Source: Candidatus Phascolarctobacterium caballi (GTDB taxonomy: Bacteria > Bacillota > Negativicutes > Acidaminococcales > Acidaminococcaceae). From it: a DNA stretch of 10,663 nt. The stretch lies in the NCBI GenBank assembly GCA_018065225.1, contig JAGHTS010000285.1, forward strand, positions 1-10,663, in the 5' to 3' direction. The notes under the pieces are model-generated. The model saw only the letters and a program-made list of their open reading frames with translations. It had not been told where the DNA came from and did not search any database. Shown one piece after another: positions 5,535-10,663 of this stretch; within the stretch, counting starts at the first letter, position 1; the number at the start of each line of letters is the position of its first letter. A program made the translations under genes and the position numbers.

Positions 5535-6857
5535 TCATTTTCCCCTTTCAATAAAATTTTTTATTTTTCCAAACAACTTCTTGCCTTTTATTCCAACTAT
5601 TTCAACTTCGGCAATTTTATTAACCATACTTGCATTTCCTTCACAACAAACCAATTGATAATTACCTGAATGACCTTCAATACATCCTGTATCTGTTTCC
5701 TGTTCAAAAAGAACTTGAACTGTTTTACCAATCATTGACTGCATAAAAGCTTTTTGCATTTCAATATCTAAAATGCCCAATTGTTTTACCCTCAACGCTT
5801 TTTCTGCTTCTGTCAACTGCCCTGCAAAATTTGCCGCTGGAGTTCCGCATCTCTTGCTATATGGGAAAATATGCATCTTGGCAAAACCGATTTTTTTTAC
5901 AAAATTCATTGTTTCATCAAAATCCTGCTCTGTTTCACCAGGGAACCCAACAATAACATCTGTTGTAATAGCAATATCAGGTATTTTCTGCCTTATTTTA
6001 CTGATTAACTGCTCAAATTTTTCTGTATTATAAGGTCTGTGCATTAAATTAAGAATCTTGTCACATCCACTTTGTAACGGCAAATGTAAATGCCTGCACA
6101 AACGCAAATCCTTTGCCATCAACTCCAATAATCTTTCCTCTACCTCCACCGATTCCAAAGACCCTAATCTTAAACGCTCTACTCCATCAACATTTAATGC
6201 AGTTTGCACTGCGTCAAAAAGTGTTACATCCCCTTTTTCCTTACCATAACACCCCAAATGAATGCCAATTAAAACAATTTCCCTATACCCATCACCAACA
6301 AGTTTTGTAACCTCCGTACTAATCCCTTCTAAACTGCGGGAACGCAATCCGCCTCTTGCATAAGGAATAATACAATATGTGCAAAATTGGTTACACCCTT
6401 CTTGAATCTTTAAAAATGCCCGCGTCCGTTCATGCACATTTCCGACCGATAAATCATCAAAAACATCATCACCGGCAAATGCTTTCACCCCATTTATAAC
6501 ACCAGAATTTTTTGAAATAATTGCTTTTTCTACCAAACCTACAATCTGCTGTCTATCCATATTGCCAACAACAACATCAACCCCAGCAATATTTGCAACT
6601 TCTTCAAAAGCAGTTTGCGGATAACACCCTGTAACAACAATAATCGCTTTAGGATGTTGACGTATTACACGATTTATCATTTGTCGTGATTTACGTTGAC
6701 CTTCATTTGTAACAACACAAGTATTGATCAAATAAACATCCGCTTCATCACTAAAATCAACTACAACATAACCGGCTGTGCTAAACAACACTTCCATACT
6801 TGCTGTATCCGCCTGATTAACTTTACATCCCAAAGTATTAAATGCTATCTTTTTCAT
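5535..6857 (-). CDS. mtaB: tRNA t6A37 methylthiotransferase MtaB
   Basis: This 440-residue radical SAM enzyme of the MiaB/RimO family adds a methylthio group to N6-threonylcarbamoyladenosine at position 37 of ANN-decoding tRNAs. The N-terminal domain carries the auxiliary-cluster cysteines C11 (NTLGCKVNQ), C47 (NTCVVT) and C78 (TGCYPQ). The radical SAM motif is C155-x3-C159-x2-C162 (EGCNQFCTYC). LPLQSGCDKIL and TDVIVGFPGETE are further family blocks, and a TRAM RNA-binding domain fills the C-terminus. NTLGCKVNQ favours MtaB over MiaB or RimO. The start overlaps the end of rsmE by 20 nt and has no good ribosome binding site, which suggests translational coupling. Confidence 0.95.
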   Translation of the reverse strand: MKKIAFNTLGCKVNQADTASMEVLFSTAGYVVVDFSDEADVYLINTCVVTNEGQRKSRQMINRVIRQHPKAIIVVTGCYPQTAFEEVANIAGVDVVVGNMDRQQIVGLVEKAIISKNSGVINGVKAFAGDDVFDDLSVGNVHERTRAFLKIQEGCNQFCTYCIIPYARGGLRSRSLEGISTEVTKLVGDGYREIVLIGIHLGCYGKEKGDVTLFDAVQTALNVDGVERLRLGSLESVEVEERLLELMAKDLRLCRHLHLPLQSGCDKILNLMHRPYNTEKFEQLISKIRQKIPDIAITTDVIVGFPGETEQDFDETMNFVKKIGFAKMHIFPYSKRCGTPAANFAGQLTEAEKALRVKQLGILDIEMQKAFMQSMIGKTVQVLFEQETDTGCIEGHSGNYQLVCCEGNASMVNKIAEVEIVGIKGKKLFGKIKNFIERGK

Positions 6858-7560
6858 AAAAAATACAACTCAACGCAACAATTCCTGCAGTTTCCGACCT
6901 TAAAATACGCCTACCCAAAGATACAGTTTTTGCCCCTGCATTAACGGCAAGCTCTACTTCATTATTGCTAAATCCGCCTTCCGGTCCAACAATCAATAAA
7001 ATCGATTTTGCCACATTATTCTGCAAGACCGATTTTAAACTTATTTGAGTTTCCCCTTCATAAGCCATCAACACCAAATCATATTTATCTTTTAGAACGT
7101 CATTCAAATTTTTAATATTCGTTACAAAAGGCACTTTATCCCGTTTGGCTTGCTTTGCCGCCGATATAGCAATTTTTTGCCAACGTTCTTTTTTCTTATC
7201 TGCCCGCTGTTCATCTAATTGCACAACACTATGCTCTAATGCTAAAGGAATAATTCCGTCCACACCCAATTCAACTGATTTTTGAACAACAAAATCCATT
7301 TTATCGCCTTTAGCCAACCCTTGTGCCAAAATGACTGAAAACTTTGCATCATGTGGTTCTGCCAAAACATTCAAACAATTTACTTTTACAGTATCATCTC
7401 TAATTTCAGTAATTTTTGCCTCACAAATAATCCCATCATCTAATACCAATTGTACAACATCACCTGTCTGCATTCGCAGAACTCTAATAATATGTCTTGC
7501 ATCCGCCCCTACAATTTGCAATTCTTTTGAAAAATTTTTTTCTAAAAAAAACCTATGCAC
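6838..7560 (-). CDS. rsmE: 16S rRNA (uracil-1498-N3)-methyltransferase
   Basis: This 240-residue SPOUT-class methyltransferase modifies U1498 of 16S rRNA using S-adenosylmethionine. It starts MHRFFLEKNF, typical of RsmE, and has a PUA-like N-terminal domain (about 1-70). The SPOUT knot signatures are GPEGGFSNNE (192-201) and LGRRILRSETA (215-225). The start codon is GTG; GAGGG in the last codons of prmA lies 6 nt upstream, so the spacing fits. One base separates it from the prmA stop, and its own 3' end overlaps mtaB by 20 nt. The prmA-rsmE pair is a conserved arrangement in Bacillota. Confidence 0.96.
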   Translation of the reverse strand: MHRFFLEKNFSKELQIVGADARHIIRVLRMQTGDVVQLVLDDGIICEAKITEIRDDTVKVNCLNVLAEPHDAKFSVILAQGLAKGDKMDFVVQKSVELGVDGIIPLALEHSVVQLDEQRADKKKERWQKIAISAAKQAKRDKVPFVTNIKNLNDVLKDKYDLVLMAYEGETQISLKSVLQNNVAKSILLIVGPEGGFSNNEVELAVNAGAKTVSLGRRILRSETAGIVALSCIFYEKDSI

Positions 7561-7561
7561 T

Positions 7562-8494
7562 TTAAACCCTCGAAAATTGCATTACAACCCAACCACCCCT
7601 ATGGTTACAGTTATTTAATTTCAACCCAACTTTACTTGCTGCTACTTCCACATCTTTTGCCCTGCCTTCTATAATTCCGCTTGCCAAAAACACCCCGTTA
7701 TCATTCAGCTTTTGAGGAACATCAGGCAACATTTTAATAATGATATCCGCAATAATATTAGCTATAATCAAATCCGCTTTGCCCTCAGTACCATGCAGTA
7801 AATCGCTTTCGCAAACGGTTATATTTTTCTCCAGTCCATTAATTGCAATATTTTCTTTAGCTACCTTTACCGCTACAGGATCAATATCAACTGCTTTGAC
7901 AGTACTTGCTCCTAAAAGTTTTGCCGTAATAGCTAAAATCCCGCTACCTGTTCCAATATCAAATACAGCACAGCCTTTCCGCAAAACTTTTTCCAACATT
8001 TCCATACACATACATGTAGTATGGTGAGTCCCTGTACCAAACGCCATTCCCGGATCAATTTCTATTACCAGCTCTTTATCCTTTCCAACATATTGTTCCC
8101 AACTTGGCTTAATAACCAACGATTTCCCGACATGAGTAATATGAAAAAACTGTTTCCATTCATTAGCCCAATCAGACTCTTGAACACTACGAAATAATAA
8201 TTCGCCAAATTGAAATTCTCCTATTCTCATTTTTATCAAATTAAGTTCATGATTTATATTATTTAGACATTCTTTCCATAAATCATTTTCTAAATAATAT
8301 GCAGTAATTGTTACAATTTCGGTATTAGCTTGCTCAGGTATATCTGTCAATTGCCAGCCACCATGCTTCCGCAAGTTATTTATTAGTTCCGGATCATCAA
8401 TGACAGTTCCCTTCGCTCCTGCATCAATCAATATTTGCGAAACGACATCATCCGCTTCATGTTTAACTTTAATTGACATTTCAACATATTTCAT
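7562..8494 (-). CDS. prmA: Ribosomal protein L11 methyltransferase
   Basis: This 310-residue class I methyltransferase trimethylates residues of ribosomal protein L11. An N-terminal substrate-recognition domain (about 1-120) precedes the catalytic domain. The latter shows DPGMAFGTGTHHTT (147-160), the SAM-binding motif FDIGTGSGILAI (178-189), the acidic loop VDIDPVA (202-208) and NIIAD (246-250), all characteristic of PrmA. The start MKYVEMSIKV agrees with the family's usual beginning. There is no Shine-Dalgarno sequence; instead a perfect TATAAT ends 8 nt before the ATG, so the mRNA is probably leaderless. It is the first gene of the leftward operon. dnaK/dnaJ, often upstream of prmA in Bacillota, are replaced here by a divergent penicillin-binding protein gene. 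Confidence 0.96.
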   Translation of the reverse strand: MKYVEMSIKVKHEADDVVSQILIDAGAKGTVIDDPELINNLRKHGGWQLTDIPEQANTEIVTITAYYLENDLWKECLNNINHELNLIKMRIGEFQFGELLFRSVQESDWANEWKQFFHITHVGKSLVIKPSWEQYVGKDKELVIEIDPGMAFGTGTHHTTCMCMEMLEKVLRKGCAVFDIGTGSGILAITAKLLGASTVKAVDIDPVAVKVAKENIAINGLEKNITVCESDLLHGTEGKADLIIANIIADIIIKMLPDVPQKLNDNGVFLASGIIEGRAKDVEVAASKVGLKLNNCNHRGGWVVMQFSRV

Positions 8495-8502
8495 GATTAC
8501 TT

Positions 8503-8532
8503 ATTATACCACTATATTTGCATCATTGTAAT
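8503..8532 (-). promoter_or_regulatory. Promoter of the prmA operon, probably leaderless
   Basis: On the - strand an extended -10 box TGGTATAAT (8511-8503) is preceded by ATTACA (8532-8527) at 18 bp, a four-of-six match to the -35 consensus. The ATG of prmA begins 8 nt after the -10 box, where transcription would normally start, so the 5' leader would be zero to about two bases long. Confidence 0.7.
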
Positions 8533-8535
8533 TTA

Positions 8536-8564
8536 TTGACGAAAAAACAATAAAAATATATAAT
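8536..8564 (+). promoter_or_regulatory. Sigma-70-type promoter of the class A PBP gene
   Basis: TTGACG (8536-8541) and a perfect TATAAT (8559-8564) are 17 bp apart. Transcription is expected to start near 8571-8573. That is at an ATG (8573-8575) that is out of frame with the downstream protein, and about 13-15 nt before the in-frame ATG at 8586. No Shine-Dalgarno sequence lies in between. Confidence 0.75.
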
Positions 8565-8585
8565 AATTCAGTATGAATACAAAGC

Positions 8586-10663
8586 ATGCACGAAAAAAAA
8601 ATAACTAAAAATAATCTCTATCATTTTTTTAAATCTGTTGGTTTATGTTTGATTTCATTATGTATTATGACAGCCGCAATTGCTTTAGGATTTGCAGGGT
8701 TATTTACACCAAAAAACGTTGAGGAAACTCTTCGCCCTAATGCATCAAGTCTTTTTTTAGATGATGCAGGAGAAGTTATTTTTTCTGCTTTAAGTGCTGA
8801 ACGCAGAATCCCTGTTGAATTAAATATAGTACCACGTCATGTACAGGATTGTTTTATTGCTATTGAAGATAATCGTTTTTATGAACACGAAGGCATTGAC
8901 TATCGTGCAACTTTACGTGCTATCATTATGACATTAAGCGGGCGTGAAATTCAAGGCGGTTCTACCATTACTCAACAGTTAGCAAAAAACGCTTTTCTTA
9001 CACAAGAGCGAACTCTATTAAGAAAAATCCGTGAAGCATATATCGCTTTTGAATTAGAGCGTCAGTTTACAAAACCGGAAATTTTAGAAATGTATCTAAA
9101 TCAAATTTATTTTGGTTATGGTGTATATGGTATTGAAAGTGCGGCTCACATGTATTTTGACAAAAGTGTTCAAGAATTGACACTTCCTGAAGCAGCCATG
9201 TTAGCGGCAATTCCTAAAGCCCCAAATTACTACAATCCTTTTATAAATTTTGCTGCAAGCAAAGAACGTCAGGAATTGGTTCTTGACCAAATGGAAAAAT
9301 ATGGTTATCTGACAGCTGAAGAAACAGCATCGGCAAAAACCACAGAAATCAAACCTTGTGAAACACATAAAACCCAAGAAATAGATCTCCGTAGTTATTT
9401 CTTTGATATGTGTGGTCAAAAAGTAATGGAAGAATTTGATGCTGATGCCCTTTATAAAGGCGGACTGAAAATATATACTACATTAAATACTAAAATGCAA
9501 GAAGAAGCAGAAAAATCAATGAAGCAACATCTTCCCGATTTTTATGAAGATGATAATCATAAACATCAACCACAATGTGCCATAGTGGCTATAGATCCAA
9601 AAACTGGAGAAGTCAAAGCTATGATTGGAGGGCGTGGAGATGATAAATTCAATCGTTCAATTCTTGCCGTCCGTCAACCAGGTTCATCATTTAAACCTTT
9701 TGTTTATGTAACTGCTATGCAAAATGGTTACACACCTGCCAGTATTATTGAAGATAAAGAAGAAGAATTTGCCAAAGACTGGAAGCCTCAGAATGTTACC
9801 AAAAAATTTTATGGAAAAGTTTCTTTGCGTACTGCTTTAAAACGTTCCATGAATGTTGCAACAATTCATTTAGCAAAAAATATAGGACCATATAAAATTG
9901 TCCAAAATGCTGAAAAAATGGGAATTACTACTTTAATTGACAGTGGCAAATACACAGATGTCAATTTAGCTATGGCCATAGGCGGATTAACAAATGGAGT
10001 CACTCCAATAGAAATGGCAAGTGCTTATAGTGTATTCGCTAACAATGGAATATATTCGCGTCCTTATGCGATAAAAAAAATTGAGGATCGTGACGGGAAT
10101 ATTATTTATGAATACAAACCAACCAGCAGAGCCGTAATGGATGAAAAAGCAGTCTACATGACAGTAGATATTTTACGTGACGTATTAATTAGTGGCAGTG
10201 GCAGTGGAATGGGTATCGGCAGACCAGCCGCAGGTAAAACAGGAACTACAGATGACAGTGTAGATGCATGGTTTATCGGATTTACTCCTGATTTATGTAC
10301 TGCCGTTTGGGTAGGCGACGATAATAATCGTCCATTAAAAGAAAAAGAAGATTCTTATGCTATTTCAGGTAATGGTACCCCTTTGGCAATATGGCATACA
10401 TTTATGTATAACGCTTTAAAAGAATTACCTAAAGCAGATTTTATTAACCCGGGTGTTGTTATCCCCCCCGAACCTGTTATTATTCAAAATACTGAAAAAA
10501 CAAAACAAGAAACATCAGTTAAAATTCAATTATCTCCGACAGAAGAAAAACGCAAACATAAACGCTTAAAAAATGATCTTATAAATGATGGTGTAAAAAA
10601 AGATTTTAACATTATTGAATCTCTACCACAAAAGAAAAGTGTACGAGATAGAATGAAAGAAAT
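8586..10663 (+). CDS. Class A penicillin-binding protein (PBP1a type), 3' end outside the window
   Basis: The frame is open for 692 codons to the window edge. The product is a bifunctional peptidoglycan synthase anchored by one membrane segment (about 17-40). The glycosyltransferase 51 domain shows EDNRFYEHEG with catalytic Glu at 94, QGGSTITQQLAKN (123-135) and the YLNQIYFG block. The transpeptidase domain has SSFK (active Ser 367), SMN (421-423) and KTGT (551-554), so both activities look intact. The C-terminal tail after about 615 is Lys/Glu-rich and continues beyond the window. An in-frame TGA at 8574-8576 makes the ATG at 8586 the first usable start, yet it has no ribosome binding site. 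An A9 run at 8593-8601 could hide a frameshift relative to an ATG at 8573. The gene is missed by simple ORF listing because it has no stop in the window. Confidence 0.95.
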   Translation, partial: MHEKKITKNNLYHFFKSVGLCLISLCIMTAAIALGFAGLFTPKNVEETLRPNASSLFLDDAGEVIFSALSAERRIPVELNIVPRHVQDCFIAIEDNRFYEHEGIDYRATLRAIIMTLSGREIQGGSTITQQLAKNAFLTQERTLLRKIREAYIAFELERQFTKPEILEMYLNQIYFGYGVYGIESAAHMYFDKSVQELTLPEAAMLAAIPKAPNYYNPFINFAASKERQELVLDQMEKYGYLTAEETASAKTTEIKPCETHKTQEIDLRSYFFDMCGQKVMEEFDADALYKGGLKIYTTLNTKMQEEAEKSMKQHLPDFYEDDNHKHQPQCAIVAIDPKTGEVKAMIGGRGDDKFNRSILAVRQPGSSFKPFVYVTAMQNGYTPASIIEDKEEEFAKDWKPQNVTKKFYGKVSLRTALKRSMNVATIHLAKNIGPYKIVQNAEKMGITTLIDSGKYTDVNLAMAIGGLTNGVTPIEMASAYSVFANNGIYSRPYAIKKIEDRDGNIIYEYKPTSRAVMDEKAVYMTVDILRDVLISGSGSGMGIGRPAAGKTGTTDDSVDAWFIGFTPDLCTAVWVGDDNNRPLKEKEDSYAISGNGTPLAIWHTFMYNALKELPKADFINPGVVIPPEPVIIQNTEKTKQETSVKIQLSPTEEKRKHKRLKNDLINDGVKKDFNIIESLPQKKSVRDRMKE

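Noticed and set aside
8573..8608. An 11-codon ORF (MNTKHARKKNN) as a regulatory leader peptide
   Set aside because: It overlaps the PBP start out of frame and ends only after it. A frame conflict at an A9 run explains it more simply than a functional leader peptide.
9201..9419. A 72-codon open frame on the - strand inside the PBP gene, rich in Cys and Phe
   Set aside because: It lies fully within the well-supported penicillin-binding protein, has no ribosome binding site, and its composition is what antisense reading of AT-rich coding DNA gives. Other open frames opposite the leftward genes were dropped for the same reason.
1..10663. CRISPR array, tRNA or rRNA gene, toxin-antitoxin pair, phage or defence genes
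   Set aside because: I looked for regularly spaced repeats, cloverleaf-like arms and small gene pairs and found none; all genes but the repeat protein fit core housekeeping families or the insertion sequence.

Overview
The window comes from a low-GC bacterium, most likely a member of the Bacillota (Clostridia or Negativicutes). Evidence is the AT-rich sequence, strong GGAGG-type ribosome binding sites, GTG starts, and the gene run prmA-rsmE-mtaB-HIT-rpsU-yqeY-floA, a chromosomal order I know from that phylum. The exact class is an inference; no rRNA or other decisive marker is present.

Layout, left to right. Positions 1-101 are the right end of an IS3-type insertion sequence: the last codons of a transposase on the + strand, a hairpin over its stop codon, and a probable terminal inverted repeat. 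Next to it, at 107-119, is what looks like one arm of a broken terminator. From 121 to 8494 ten genes lie on the - strand. Read in their own direction they are prmA (ribosomal protein L11 methylation), rsmE (16S rRNA m3U1498), mtaB (ms2t6A37 in tRNA), a HIT-family hydrolase, then a fresh promoter, rpsU (ribosomal protein S21), yqeY, two tandem flotillin genes, a membrane-anchored protein with an octapeptide His/Asp repeat, and a B12-binding-type radical SAM protein. From 8586 to the right edge a class A penicillin-binding protein runs on the + strand and is cut off by the window end.

Functionally, the leftward block begins as a translation-quality cluster (ribosomal protein, rRNA and tRNA modification) and turns into a membrane-organisation cluster (two flotillin-like scaffolds and a small anchored protein). 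The divergent gene makes peptidoglycan. The two directions share a 91-bp control region with back-to-back sigma-70-type promoters. Both -10 boxes lie exactly 8 nt before an ATG, which predicts leaderless mRNAs. On the + side that ATG is out of frame with the penicillin-binding protein by one base of an A9 run.

Most of the window is ordinary core genome. I saw no CRISPR array, tRNA, defence system, toxin-antitoxin pair or prophage gene. The best leads are the leaderless divergent promoter pair and its frame conflict, the tandem flotillin pair whose second copy has lost the usual C-terminal region, the repeat protein beside them, the structured rpsU leader, and the insertion sequence that may have split the operon terminator. 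No stretch over 300 bases lacks a gene; the largest gaps are 112 bp (before rpsU) and 91 bp (divergent region).
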